From the NCBI GenBank assembly GCA_049334165.1, contig JBEGHD010000008.1: a stretch of 64,000 nt of DNA, one strand, 5' to 3'. Made by a program: the position numbers and the translations under genes. The stretch comes from JBEGHD01 sp049334165. GTDB lineage: Bacteria; Bacteroidota; Bacteroidia; Flavobacteriales_D; Sanyastnellaceae. The notes beneath the pieces are model-generated. The model was not told the origin of the DNA. It was given only the letters and a program-made list of their open reading frames with translations, and did not search any database. Below are positions 45,399 through 54,563 of the stretch, in pieces; positions within the stretch are counted from its first letter, which is position 1, and the number at the start of each line of letters is the position of its first letter.

Positions 45399-47479
45399 TT
45401 CACCACAAAGCGCTCTGTCACAATCCTCTTATCAGTTTTAAGAGTGAAAATGTAAATCCCACTTTTCAGCGAGTCGGTTTGTATTGTTTGAATGCTCGAA
45501 TTGACTGTTCCAAACTGAACGAGTTGTCCCTGCAAATTCCAGATTTGGTAATCGCCTTTCGAGTCTGTCTGAATCTGAATGAACTCCTTAGCAGGGTTAG
45601 GGTAGAGGTTGATCCTAGATGATTCAACTTCGTTGTCATCGATTCCAAAAGCCACATCCTGGGTTGACCAAACACCATAGTGTCTAAGTCCGGCAAAAAT
45701 TCCAGAAGAGGTTTTTGTCATGCAGATTACCTCCATCGGGGGAATACCCAATTCGGGAACTTCGTACCAGTTGCCGTTTGCATTCAAAGCGAAGATTTTC
45801 CCTGAGTCTTCGTCAAAAGGTTCCGCCCCGTTGGTACAGTAGACCCTGTTTTCTAACATCATCAGTTGCATTGGTGTTATTTCTTCATTTTGCGAGGCAA
45901 ATCCGGAAGATGCATCCGTCCAGGTTTCACCGTTGTCGGAACTTTTCATGATTGTTTTATCGCCATCGAGCTCAGCTGATACGATTGCAATCAGTTTATC
46001 GTCCCAACCTGAAATGGATTTGAAGACCGAGCCGGAGTGTTCATGGAAATTCCAGTGCTCACCGTTGTTGGTCGACACTGCAACACCACCTGTAAAACCA
46101 GCGATCAGCACATCACCGACCTTTTCGAGGCATTCAAAAGTGTTAAAGCTGTTGTCTATTTGGGCCGGAAATTTTGTTGCAGACTCCCAGTTTTGTCCCA
46201 GGTCGTCTGAGTACCAAAAAGTGTAATCAATAAAGCTGAAGGAATAAATGCGGTCGCCATTCATGATGTAAGCTGCAGTTCCATGAGGTGTGGATGGAAC
46301 TTCCTCAAAGGTTTCACCTGCATCTTCGCTCAGCGCAGCAAATTCATTTTGGCCGTTTGAGCTGATCAAGAGTTTGTTGCCATAAGATTCAATTCTGTTG
46401 AGTCCTTGACCGGAGTTTGGAACGCTTTGCATCGCGTTCTGCCACGATTCACCATCATTATCGGACCTGTAAAGAAGATGGTTCGAGAGGTTGAACAGCG
46501 TTTGATCAATACTCGTGATGTCGTGGGTATTTCCTACAGAAATATCCGATTGAAAAATTTCCGAATTATTAAGGTTCAGGCGGACTGGGCCTGAGATGGT
46601 TCCTGCCCAGCACTGTAAGCCTACGATATCAAAGTCGAGCGGAATCTGTGAGAATTCCTGTATTTGCGACCAGTTGTGCCCATCGTCAATGCTCTTGTAA
46701 ATTCCGTTTGGTGAGCGTAAGTAGATGCTCTCACCCAGCACTTTTATATCCAAGACCTGACTAAATCCACCAAGGGTATCCCATGAAACTCCATGGTCCT
46801 CAGTGTATTTAAGTGAAGAAAGTTCATCGAATGAAAGCCCGGCAAAAATTCTTTCACCCTTTTGGGCGAAGCACAGCACTTCTGCAGAAGGGTGAGTGTG
46901 CGGATCAGAAATCAAAGTCGACCAGTTTTCACCGTTATCTTCCGAGTATTTCACCGAAACTTGCTGTCCTACCCAAATCTCCCCATCGAGGTTGGCCAAA
47001 GCGGTACAGCTGTTAGAGAGCTCGGTGTCTTCCCAGCTTTCTCCCTGGTCCGTAGAGTGCTTGAGCATGTATTGGTGGCCGATGAAAATGTGACCTTCAT
47101 TCGAGGTTATGTTGCGCATCTGCTGCACGGCAAGCTGACTTTCAATGCCATCATTAGCAGGTTCCCAGCTAGCTCCGTAGTCAGTGGATCGGTACAGTTT
47201 GTCTTGTTCGCTGCACGATAAGAATAGCACACCATCAGCTTCTTCAATGGTTCCTGAGCCGATCACACCGGGACCAAGTCCATCGGTTACCTGGGTCCAG
47301 TTTTGGCCGTTGTCGGTGGACCTAAAAAGCCTTCCTGAAACTGAAGCCAGAGTTACTATTTGGTCAGCATAAATGTGTGGAGTGTAAGCCGAGCCCGGTA
47401 TAAAACCTGTGGGCTCGAGTTGAGAAAATCCAAAAGAGGTGAATAGCAAGATTGCCAATAGAGTAGAAAATGGTTTCAT
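45395..47479 (-). CDS. Asp-box (BNR / sortilin-like) repeat protein with T9SS type A sorting domain
   Basis: 694 residues, signal peptide ending GFSQ. At least ten Asp-box motifs of the form S-x-D-x-G-x-x-W are spread through the protein (STDNGQNW, STDYGASW, SEDNGENW, SDNDGESW, SSDNGETW and others), which points to a beta-propeller. Sialidase catalytic residues were not found, so a glycosidase role is not claimed. The last 75 residues form a T9SS type A signal (LYPNPAKEFIQIQ, WNLQGQLVQ, GIYIFTL). It is likely surface-exposed or secreted. Confidence 0.83.
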   Translation of the reverse strand: MKPFSTLLAILLFTSFGFSQLEPTGFIPGSAYTPHIYADQIVTLASVSGRLFRSTDNGQNWTQVTDGLGPGVIGSGTIEEADGVLFLSCSEQDKLYRSTDYGASWEPANDGIESQLAVQQMRNITSNEGHIFIGHQYMLKHSTDQGESWEDTELSNSCTALANLDGEIWVGQQVSVKYSEDNGENWSTLISDPHTHPSAEVLCFAQKGERIFAGLSFDELSSLKYTEDHGVSWDTLGGFSQVLDIKVLGESIYLRSPNGIYKSIDDGHNWSQIQEFSQIPLDFDIVGLQCWAGTISGPVRLNLNNSEIFQSDISVGNTHDITSIDQTLFNLSNHLLYRSDNDGESWQNAMQSVPNSGQGLNRIESYGNKLLISSNGQNEFAALSEDAGETFEEVPSTPHGTAAYIMNGDRIYSFSFIDYTFWYSDDLGQNWESATKFPAQIDNSFNTFECLEKVGDVLIAGFTGGVAVSTNNGEHWNFHEHSGSVFKSISGWDDKLIAIVSAELDGDKTIMKSSDNGETWTDASSGFASQNEEITPMQLMMLENRVYCTNGAEPFDEDSGKIFALNANGNWYEVPELGIPPMEVICMTKTSSGIFAGLRHYGVWSTQDVAFGIDDNEVESSRINLYPNPAKEFIQIQTDSKGDYQIWNLQGQLVQFGTVNSSIQTIQTDSLKSGIYIFTLKTDKRIVTERFVVN

Positions 47480-47583
47480 AAGACAAGTATTTTTAGTGTT
47501 GATGCTAAAACTACTTGTTAGCCATTTGATTTAGAAATCGTTTCTACAAAACTGAATCGACTTTTATACAGGTCTGAGAATAC

Positions 47584-47636
47584 AAAAAAGCCGGATGTCA
47601 TACTGATACTGAATCAAGTTCAGCATGACATCCGGC
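47584..47636 (-). terminator. Terminator of icmF
   Basis: The minus strand has a 12-bp perfect stem GCCGGATGTCAT / ATGACATCCGGC extended by CTGA/TCAG, followed by a run of six T. It lies 26 bp after the icmF stop. Confidence 0.85.
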
Positions 47637-47661
47637 AATTGATTTTTATCATCTATGAGTG

Positions 47662-50600
47662 CTACATATTTCTGCGGTACTGACCACCAACTTCGAAAAG
47701 CGCTGAAGTGATTTCTCCGAGCGAGCAGTACTTGGTAGCCTCCATCAAGGTGTCAAACATATTTTTGTTTTCAACTGCTGTTTTCTGGAGGTTTCTAACC
47801 CATTCAGTTCTTTCGTCTTCGCGAGCTTCGTGCAATCTGCCGAGCATATCAATTTGATACTCTTTTTCGTCTTTGGTGGCACGAATCACTTCCTTCGGCA
47901 AAATTGTTGGCGATCCTTTACTACTCAAAAAGGTATTTACACCTACAATCGGATATTCTCCAGAATGCTTCAGCGTTTCGTAGTAAAGACTTTCTTCCTG
48001 GATTTTGCTGCGCTGATACATGGTTTCCATCGCGCCCAAAACTCCACCGCGCTCGGTGATTCGGTCGAACTCGCTCAAAACCGCTTCTTCCACAAGGTCG
48101 GTCAACTCCTCAATGATGAATGATCCCTGGATTGGGTTTTCGTTTTTGGCCAGCCCGAGCTCCTTATTAATGATCAACTGAATAGCCATTGCTCTTCTCA
48201 CACTTTCCTCTGTTGGCGTAGTGATCGCCTCGTCATAGGCATTCGTGTGCAGGGAGTTGCAGTTGTCGTAAATGGCATAAAGAGCTTGCAGCGTTGTACG
48301 GATGTCGTTAAACTGAATTTCCTGCGCGTGCAAACTTCGACCACTTGTTTGGATGTGGTACTTCAGCATTTGTGCTCTGGCGTTGGCTCCGTACTTGTCA
48401 CGAAGAGCTTTTGACCAGATTCTTCTGGCCACACGGCCGATTACCGCGTACTCCGGATCAACTCCATTAGAGAAGAAGAAGCTTAGGTTCGGACCAAACT
48501 TGTTGATGTCCATTCCACGACTCAGGTAGTATTCCACATAGGTGAAACCGTTTGCAAGTGTAAATGCCAGTTGTGTGATCGGATTGGCACCGGCTTCGGC
48601 AATGTGGTATCCCGAAATCGAAACAGAGTAGAAGTTGCGGACATTCTTCTCGATAAAATATTGCTGAACGTCACCCATGAGGCGAAGTGCAAACTCAGTA
48701 GAGAAAATACAGGTGTTTTGAGCCTGGTCTTCTTTTAGAATGTCAGCCTGAACTGTACCGCGAACTACAGAAAGTGTGTTGGCTTTTATTTCGTTGTAAA
48801 CACTTTCCTCTAAAATCTGATCTCCGGTGATTCCAAGCAACATGAGGCCGAGTCCGTCATTTCCTTCGGGTAGTGTTCCGGCCACACTGAGTTGTTTTGG
48901 AAGCTCCGACTTCTTTTGACCGTCTTCAGCTTTTTCAGAAATTCCCTGATAGCGTGGGCGCTCAATGCCTTTGTCGTCATAAATTTCTTTGAGCTTCGCT
49001 TCGACCTTGTCTTCCATTCCTTTTTCTCGGATGTACTTTTCACATTGCTGATCGATGGCAGCATTCATGAAAAAGCCGAGGAGCATTGGAGCGGGGCCGT
49101 TGATCGTCATCGACACAGAAGTCTTTGGATCGGCCAGGTCGAAACCGGAGTAAAGCTTTTTGGCATCGTCCAGACAGCAAATCGATACTCCGGAGTTACC
49201 GATTTTCCCGTAAATGTCAGGTCTGTGGTCGGGATCGTTTCCGTAAAGTGTTACCGAGTCGAAAGCCGTTGAAAGTCGCTTTGCCGGCATGTCGAGAGAA
49301 ACGTAGTGAAATCTGCGGTTGGTCCGTTCTGGGCCACCTTCCCCGGCAAACATTCTGGTTGGATCTTCACCTTCTCTTTTAAATGGATAAATCCCGGCCG
49401 TGTAAGGAAATTCACCTGGAACATTTTCTTGGAGTGACCATCTCAAAACATCGCCCCAGGAGCGATACTTTGGCAAAGCCACTTTTGGGATTTGCGTGTG
49501 AGACAGCGATTCGCTGTGCGTTTGAATCTTAATTTCTTTATCGCGCACCTTGAAAACGTAGAGGTCGTCTTCGTAGCGCTTTTTCTTGTTCTCCCAGTTT
49601 TGTAGAAGCTCCCAGTAGTGTGGGTTGAGGTCTTTTTTAAACTCTTCAAACTTCGAAATCAACTCGCCCACGAGACCATCTTTGTTTTCTGTTTCGGAGT
49701 CATGGAGCAAATCCGGTCCTCCAAGAGAAATCACTGTCTGACGAAGACTGTAGAGTTGATCGGCTACATCGGCTTCTTTGTCAACTCGCTCGTCAAAAGA
49801 GCGGTTGTTTTCAGAAATCTCAGAGAGGTAGCGTGTTCTGTTTGGCGGAATCACAAACACTTTCTCACTCATCTCATCCGAAATCTCGAATGTAGAGTTA
49901 AGGTCGGCTTTTGTCTTCTCAACGATTTTATCCATCAGGCTTTTGTAAAGGCTGTTGGTACCTGGGTCGTTAAACTGCGAAGCAATCGTTCCAAAAACAG
50001 GAAGCTCATCATCTTTAGCATCCCAAAGTTGGTGGTTGCGTTTGTATTGCTTTTTCACATCGCGCAAGGCGTCTTGTGCTCCGCGTTTGTCGAATTTGTT
50101 AATCGCTACCATGTCGGCAAAATCGAGCATGTCGATCTTTTCGAGTTGGGTGGCGGCACCAAACTCCGGTGTCATCACATAAAGCGAAACATCCGAGTGA
50201 TCCATGATTTCCGTATCCGACTGACCGATACCAGAAGTCTCGAGAATGATCAGGTCGTGCTTCGAAGCTTTGAGAATTTCTACGGCTTCTTTCACATATT
50301 TAGAAAGCGCGAGATTCGACTGTCGAGTGGCAAGGGAGCGCATATAAACTCGCTTGTTGCGAATAGAATTCATGCGGATTCGGTCTCCCAAAAGGGCGCC
50401 ACCGGTTTTTCTTTTCGAAGGATCAACTGAAACAATTCCCAGTGTTTTTTCGGGAAAGTCGATGAGAAATCTTCTGACCAATTCATCGACCAGGGAAGAT
50501 TTCCCGGAACCACCTGTTCCGGTGATACCCAAAACGGGAACGTCAATTTTGCTCGCCAACTTGTGGATTTCATCAAGGTCAGCCTGATGCTCTTCTGGAT

Positions 50601-51126
50601 AGTTTTCCGCAGCAGAAATTAATCTGGCGATAGATTTTACATCTCTTTGTGGCAAGTGCTTGATTTCACCGTTGAGGTCTTTTCCAGTGGGGAAGTCGCT
50701 TTGCTTCACAAGGTCATTAATCATTCCTTGCAGACCCATCTCACGACCATCGTCTGGGTGATAAATCCTAGTGATTCCGTATTCCTGAAGCTCTTTAATT
50801 TCCTCGGGAAGGATGGTACCACCGCCACCGGCAAAAATCTTGATGTGGCCGGCTCCTTTTTCCTGAAGCAGGTCGTACATATATTTAAAGTATTCCACGT
50901 GTCCACCCTGATAGCTGGTCATGGCAATTGCCTGAGCATCTTCCTGAATGGCGGTATCCACCACTTCCTCGACAGAGCGGTCGTGACCAAGGTGAATCAC
51001 CTCGCACCCGGTGCTTTGGATGATCCTACGCATCACATTGATAGCAGCATCGTGACCGTCAAATAGTGAGGCGGCAGTTACAATTCTGACTTTGTTCTTT
51101 GGCTTGTAAGGAGATGTTTTTTCCAT
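47662..51126 (-). CDS. icmF: Fused cobalamin-dependent acyl-CoA mutase with G-protein chaperone (IcmF)
   Basis: 1154 residues from ATG 51126; a TTG nine codons upstream lies before the predicted transcript start. The order is typical of IcmF: B12-binding domain (about 15-150, SLFDGHDAAINVM with the cobalt-ligand His, and FAGGGGTI), MeaB-like GTPase (Walker A GTGGSGKSSLVDE, about 200-212) and mutase domain (from about 560, with TNRRFHYVSLDMPAKRLSTAFDSVTLYG). It interconverts isobutyryl- and n-butyryl-CoA, or related branched acyl-CoA, with its own repair chaperone. Methylmalonyl-CoA mutase activity is a less likely alternative. The gene is monocistronic with promoter and terminator visible. 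Confidence 0.9.
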   Translation of the reverse strand: MEKTSPYKPKNKVRIVTAASLFDGHDAAINVMRRIIQSTGCEVIHLGHDRSVEEVVDTAIQEDAQAIAMTSYQGGHVEYFKYMYDLLQEKGAGHIKIFAGGGGTILPEEIKELQEYGITRIYHPDDGREMGLQGMINDLVKQSDFPTGKDLNGEIKHLPQRDVKSIARLISAAENYPEEHQADLDEIHKLASKIDVPVLGITGTGGSGKSSLVDELVRRFLIDFPEKTLGIVSVDPSKRKTGGALLGDRIRMNSIRNKRVYMRSLATRQSNLALSKYVKEAVEILKASKHDLIILETSGIGQSDTEIMDHSDVSLYVMTPEFGAATQLEKIDMLDFADMVAINKFDKRGAQDALRDVKKQYKRNHQLWDAKDDELPVFGTIASQFNDPGTNSLYKSLMDKIVEKTKADLNSTFEISDEMSEKVFVIPPNRTRYLSEISENNRSFDERVDKEADVADQLYSLRQTVISLGGPDLLHDSETENKDGLVGELISKFEEFKKDLNPHYWELLQNWENKKKRYEDDLYVFKVRDKEIKIQTHSESLSHTQIPKVALPKYRSWGDVLRWSLQENVPGEFPYTAGIYPFKREGEDPTRMFAGEGGPERTNRRFHYVSLDMPAKRLSTAFDSVTLYGNDPDHRPDIYGKIGNSGVSICCLDDAKKLYSGFDLADPKTSVSMTINGPAPMLLGFFMNAAIDQQCEKYIREKGMEDKVEAKLKEIYDDKGIERPRYQGISEKAEDGQKKSELPKQLSVAGTLPEGNDGLGLMLLGITGDQILEESVYNEIKANTLSVVRGTVQADILKEDQAQNTCIFSTEFALRLMGDVQQYFIEKNVRNFYSVSISGYHIAEAGANPITQLAFTLANGFTYVEYYLSRGMDINKFGPNLSFFFSNGVDPEYAVIGRVARRIWSKALRDKYGANARAQMLKYHIQTSGRSLHAQEIQFNDIRTTLQALYAIYDNCNSLHTNAYDEAITTPTEESVRRAMAIQLIINKELGLAKNENPIQGSFIIEELTDLVEEAVLSEFDRITERGGVLGAMETMYQRSKIQEESLYYETLKHSGEYPIVGVNTFLSSKGSPTILPKEVIRATKDEKEYQIDMLGRLHEAREDERTEWVRNLQKTAVENKNMFDTLMEATKYCSLGEITSALFEVGGQYRRNM

Positions 51127-51150
51127 TGCAGATTTGATTTCTAGCGAGAG

Positions 51151-51181
51151 CAAATTTACCTAAATTCCTAGGTTGGGCAAA
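51151..51181 (-). promoter_or_regulatory. Promoter of icmF
   Basis: The minus strand reads TTTG (51181-51178), exactly 19 bases, then TAAATTTG (51158-51151). This is a full match to the Bacteroidota consensus and fixes the ATG at 51126 as the start, with a leader of about 18 bases. Confidence 0.78.
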
Positions 51182-51362
51182 AGGTAGCAGCATTCTATTG
51201 ATTGGAGTTTAAACTCTTTGAGGTAATAATCTGTTCATCTGTTAGCCGAATAAAATTCAATTGGTTTTCGTTAATTTTGAGAGAGATGCAAAAAGTGAAG
51301 CCGAAACTTTTTATTCGTCTAGTTTTCTGTCAGATTTTTCAACTTTTTAATTGTAGCCGATT

Positions 51363-52103
51363 ATGCTTTTGAATTTCAACTTAAAAGATCACCTCGACCG
51401 CCAGAGAAACACTTATCAGCCAACAGAAGAAAATGCAATTGTTTCTGATGCAATTGATATTCTACTGGATGACATTTGCCGTGAAAAGGCTTTGAAGCAA
51501 ACGCTCGAAAATGGATCGGCTGAAGGAATTCAACTCCCCGAGGCATCTCATTTTGCAGAAAAGGATATTTATGAAGTGGAAGACATCAGAAGTCTCGCGA
51601 TAAAATATCGTTTGCGTTTTCTCGACAGTGAAAAGTTTAGCAGTGGGATACCTTATGAAGCTCTCACGCGAATCAAACAGATTGAGAGAAGTACAGGACA
51701 GGAATTGGTGAAGTTTAAAATTTTGGCGCCTTCAGAAATGTTTACACTGGAGGATTGTGACAAGGATCCTTTGCTCTTTGCTGAGCTTGCTGATGGTCGA
51801 TTCCTCTTTATACATCAGTGGGGAGGAGATTTGTCAGTTTGGCGAAAGGTAGCAACCTGGCCTCTCCGAAATTTCAGAACCCTGGCAGCAACGATTTTTT
51901 CAATTTCATTTTTGATTGCTTTGTTGTTACCAACAGATCTGGTGCTGAGTGGTGAGGTAAACAGTATTTCAGCAGTGAAATTTGCATTTTTTGCCTGGAC
52001 ATTTGTTTGTATTTCTGCAATCGTGACCTACGTGGGGTTTGCATTTTTCAAAAGTCTGAGCTCCTCTCAATGGGATAGCCCATTTTTCAAGCACAGTTTT
52101 TAA
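51363..52103 (+). CDS. Hypothetical protein with two C-terminal membrane helices
   Basis: 246 residues, no family recognised. The first 160 residues are soluble and helical with many charged residues (AIKYRLRFLDSEKFSSGIPYEA is a striking basic-aromatic stretch). The section FAELADGRFLFIHQWGGDLS precedes two membrane helices (about 177-197 and 207-231). The tail is short. No signal peptide is present, so the N-terminal part is likely cytoplasmic. It stands between icmF and an alpha/beta hydrolase gene without tight coupling. Confidence 0.6.
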   Translation: MLLNFNLKDHLDRQRNTYQPTEENAIVSDAIDILLDDICREKALKQTLENGSAEGIQLPEASHFAEKDIYEVEDIRSLAIKYRLRFLDSEKFSSGIPYEALTRIKQIERSTGQELVKFKILAPSEMFTLEDCDKDPLLFAELADGRFLFIHQWGGDLSVWRKVATWPLRNFRTLAATIFSISFLIALLLPTDLVLSGEVNSISAVKFAFFAWTFVCISAIVTYVGFAFFKSLSSSQWDSPFFKHSF

Positions 52104-52171
52104 ATCGGCATTACATTATAACCCGAAGCTGCGAGTTGTTCGAGTTCAAAAATTAGTTAATATCGCTTACT

Positions 52172-53029
52172 GTGCTAAAAGTGATTTTGTACATACTCGT
52201 TTACTCAGCTATCATCTACATGTTGGTTTGCCTGGTTTTTTTTCTGATTCAGGAAAAGCTCATTTTTATTCCTACCAAGCAGGGCACAGATTTCGAATTC
52301 AAACTGGCTACACCCTACGAGGAGCATTTCATAGAAACTCCAAATGGCGGCAAAATAAACGGCTTGCTCTTAACTGTTGAAAATAGCAAGGGCGTAATTT
52401 ACTACCTGCACGGTAACACTGGAAGTATAAAACGTTGGCGGTTTATGGCCGAAGAGTTGACGAGCTACGGCTACGATGTTTTTGTTATAGACTACCGAGG
52501 CTATGGTAAGAGTAAAGGTCACCGAACAGAGGAGCTGATGCACAGCGATGTGGAAGTGTGCTATTCTTTTCTAAAGTCCAGATACCCAGATCAGCCAATC
52601 ATTGTTTATGGTCGGTCGTTGGGGAGTGGATTTGGAATCAGGCTTTGCTCCAAAGTAGCAGTCAACCGACTCATTCTCGAAACTCCTTTTTACAGCTTGC
52701 TACACGTGGCGAGGTTCTACTTTCCGTTTTTGCCAACATATTATCTCATGCGTTTCAGATTTAGGAGTGACCTCTTCATAGATAAGGTAAAATGTCCAAT
52801 CGCGATTTTTCACGGAACCAAAGATCGGATTGTGCCATATCATTCAGCACTGGCACTTTTTAAATTGGTTGAAGACAATCCGAAGGTAGAGATGACCACC
52901 CTTGTAGGGGCCAGACACAACAATCTGAATGCTTATCCACTTTTCAGGGAAAGAATGACTGCTTTTCTGGAATCAGCGACAAGTGACGGAAAAGTTTCTA
53001 CTAAATCGGGTAACTCTTCGATAAATTGA
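52172..53029 (+). CDS. Alpha/beta hydrolase (BEM46/YfhR-like), membrane-anchored
   Basis: 285 residues from a GTG start. An N-terminal membrane helix (about 4-24) anchors the protein. The hydrolase shows YYLHGNTGS (oxyanion loop), DYRGYGKSKG, nucleophile Ser in GRSLGSGFG (about residue 150) and a late HGTKDRIVPY with the Asp, while GARHNNLN carries the His. These fit the serine-hydrolase catalytic triad of uncharacterised BEM46-like proteins. The substrate is unknown. Confidence 0.8.
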   Translation: MLKVILYILVYSAIIYMLVCLVFFLIQEKLIFIPTKQGTDFEFKLATPYEEHFIETPNGGKINGLLLTVENSKGVIYYLHGNTGSIKRWRFMAEELTSYGYDVFVIDYRGYGKSKGHRTEELMHSDVEVCYSFLKSRYPDQPIIVYGRSLGSGFGIRLCSKVAVNRLILETPFYSLLHVARFYFPFLPTYYLMRFRFRSDLFIDKVKCPIAIFHGTKDRIVPYHSALALFKLVEDNPKVEMTTLVGARHNNLNAYPLFRERMTAFLESATSDGKVSTKSGNSSIN

Positions 53030-53049
53030 AAAAAATTGTGCTTTCGAAT

Positions 53050-53081
53050 TTTGCGTTGTTGACTTAAATCATTTATCTTTA
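53050..53081 (+). promoter_or_regulatory. Possible promoter of the type A shared-domain gene
   Basis: TTTG (53050-53053), 20 bases, then TATCTTTA (53074-53081), one mismatch in the last base from TAnnTTTG. The start codon follows about 35 bases later. Confidence 0.4.
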
Positions 53082-53116
53082 GCCTTCTAAATTTTACACC
53101 AAAATACTTTATGACC

Positions 53117-54322
53117 ATGAAGAAACTATACACACTAATTGTAGGAATGCTTACAATGACCTTTGCGGTTAACGCGCAATTGGCCGATCAGCCTTATAGC
53201 GTTGAAACTGTGATGCAACACGAGGGGATGGTAGGCAATACCGACCTCACAGGATATACAACCTACCGCGTATACATTCACCTGCAAAATCAATCCGATT
53301 TTGTTTCTGCAATTTATGGTGATGAGAGAGCTGACAACACGATTCCTTTCAATCTTGACTTTACCTGCGATCTATACCAGCATCCTGATGGAGCGTTTCT
53401 AGGTAACAATGTGCAAGAGGCCTTTTTCGACTATGTTCCAGAGATGGAGTACGATTCTTGGTTCAGCATCGGTGCAGACAATAATTCTGAAGGTGGTGCG
53501 CTCACGGCATTTGCTGAGCCAGCTGCGTCTTCTATTCTTCAAAAGTTTAACAACAATGAAACTGTAACTATTGAAGATGGAGCAATCTTTACTTTGAACG
53601 ATGAGCAACATCCGAATGGTGAGGCTAAATTGAGCCAGCTAGGTGAGAAAAGAGTTCTCATTGGTCAATTCACTACATGTGGGGATTTCAACTGGTGCCT
53701 TAACGTACAAATTTTCCCAAGCCGTGAAGGTGGGGAGCAAATACGTGAAAGCCTATGCATTTCTAGCGAATGTGTGACGAATGCAGCTCAGGTAACATGG
53801 CAGGCAACTCCCGCAACTGATGAGAATGCTTCTAACGCTTCAATCGACTACAACATCGAAGAAGAAGTTGCTTCAGTGAAGCTTTTCAAAAACAATGAGC
53901 TTTCTACTGAGTTGATCGCAACGACTTCTGAAACAGAAGGAACTTTCGATAACCTAGAAGCTGGAGTTTACTTCCTTGAGCTTGACAAAGGTCAATACTG
54001 CAAAAAGAACTCAGAAATGATTGATCTAAGGTCAGGTTCAGTGAACGTTGACGAAAATGAAAATGAAAACCTTAATGTATCTGTTTATCCGAACCCAGGT
54101 ACCGGAATTTACCAACTTGAAGTGAGCGAGAAAGCAAATGCTCGTTACTCAGTTCAAGATTTGCAAGGCCGGGTAATTGTTACGGGTAACGTTAACAATG
54201 CACAGGGACAAGGTCCAGTGAATAAAGAACTGGATATTTCTAGCAGTGCTAATGGAACTTACATCGTGAAAGTTTATGTAAACGATGAAGTGAAAAACAT
54301 TCGACTGGTTAAAGCAGATTAA
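53117..54322 (+). CDS. Secreted shared-domain protein with T9SS type A sorting domain
   Basis: 401 residues from ATG 53117 (an ATG two codons upstream is equally possible). The signal peptide ends VNAQ. Residues about 25-215 form the domain shared with the genes at 54564 and 58681 (marks: TTYRVYI, YDSWFSIG, DGAIFTLND, VLIGQFTTCG). After a short beta unit comes a T9SS type A signal (VYPNPGTGIYQLE, QDLQGRVI, GTYIVKVY). The product should be exported and attached or released. The function of the shared domain is not known to me. Confidence 0.8.
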   Translation: MKKLYTLIVGMLTMTFAVNAQLADQPYSVETVMQHEGMVGNTDLTGYTTYRVYIHLQNQSDFVSAIYGDERADNTIPFNLDFTCDLYQHPDGAFLGNNVQEAFFDYVPEMEYDSWFSIGADNNSEGGALTAFAEPAASSILQKFNNNETVTIEDGAIFTLNDEQHPNGEAKLSQLGEKRVLIGQFTTCGDFNWCLNVQIFPSREGGEQIRESLCISSECVTNAAQVTWQATPATDENASNASIDYNIEEEVASVKLFKNNELSTELIATTSETEGTFDNLEAGVYFLELDKGQYCKKNSEMIDLRSGSVNVDENENENLNVSVYPNPGTGIYQLEVSEKANARYSVQDLQGRVIVTGNVNNAQGQGPVNKELDISSSANGTYIVKVYVNDEVKNIRLVKAD

Positions 54323-54343
54323 TCATCTTAACAATTGATTTAA

Positions 54344-54376
54344 AAAGGGTTGGCTCTTCAGCTAGCCCTTTTTTTA
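54344..54376 (+). terminator. Rho-independent terminator
   Basis: AAAGGGTTGGC pairs with GCTAGCCCTTT (11 bp including G-T pairs) around TCTTCA, followed by TTTTT. It lies just after the type A shared-domain gene. Confidence 0.75.
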
Positions 54377-54472
54377 TTCCCTGATGCAACAAAACCAACC
54401 TTTTCTTTTGTCTTTATTTATTAAGTAAACTTGCTGCAAACGAACGTGTAGCAGTGGACATGGGTTACTTTA

Positions 54473-54480
54473 TACCTTTG
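54473..54480 (+). promoter_or_regulatory. -7 box upstream of the SprB-repeat operon
   Basis: TACCTTTG fits TAnnTTTG. No good -33 TTTG is seen. The leader to ATG 54564 would be about 77 bases. Confidence 0.4.
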
Positions 54481-54563
54481 GAAGCTTCACACATTCTAAG
54501 AAATGTTTATTTTCGGATTTGATTTGCTAAATGACCTGAGATTAGCAATTAATTAACCTAGGT

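Noticed and set aside
45395..47479. Sialidase function for the Asp-box protein
   Set aside because: Asp-box repeats alone do not show catalysis and the arginine triad or catalytic residues were not recognised.
49618..50430. 270-residue open frame on the plus strand
   Set aside because: It is antisense to the GTPase part of icmF, whose frame is well conserved; no recognisable motif in the antisense product.
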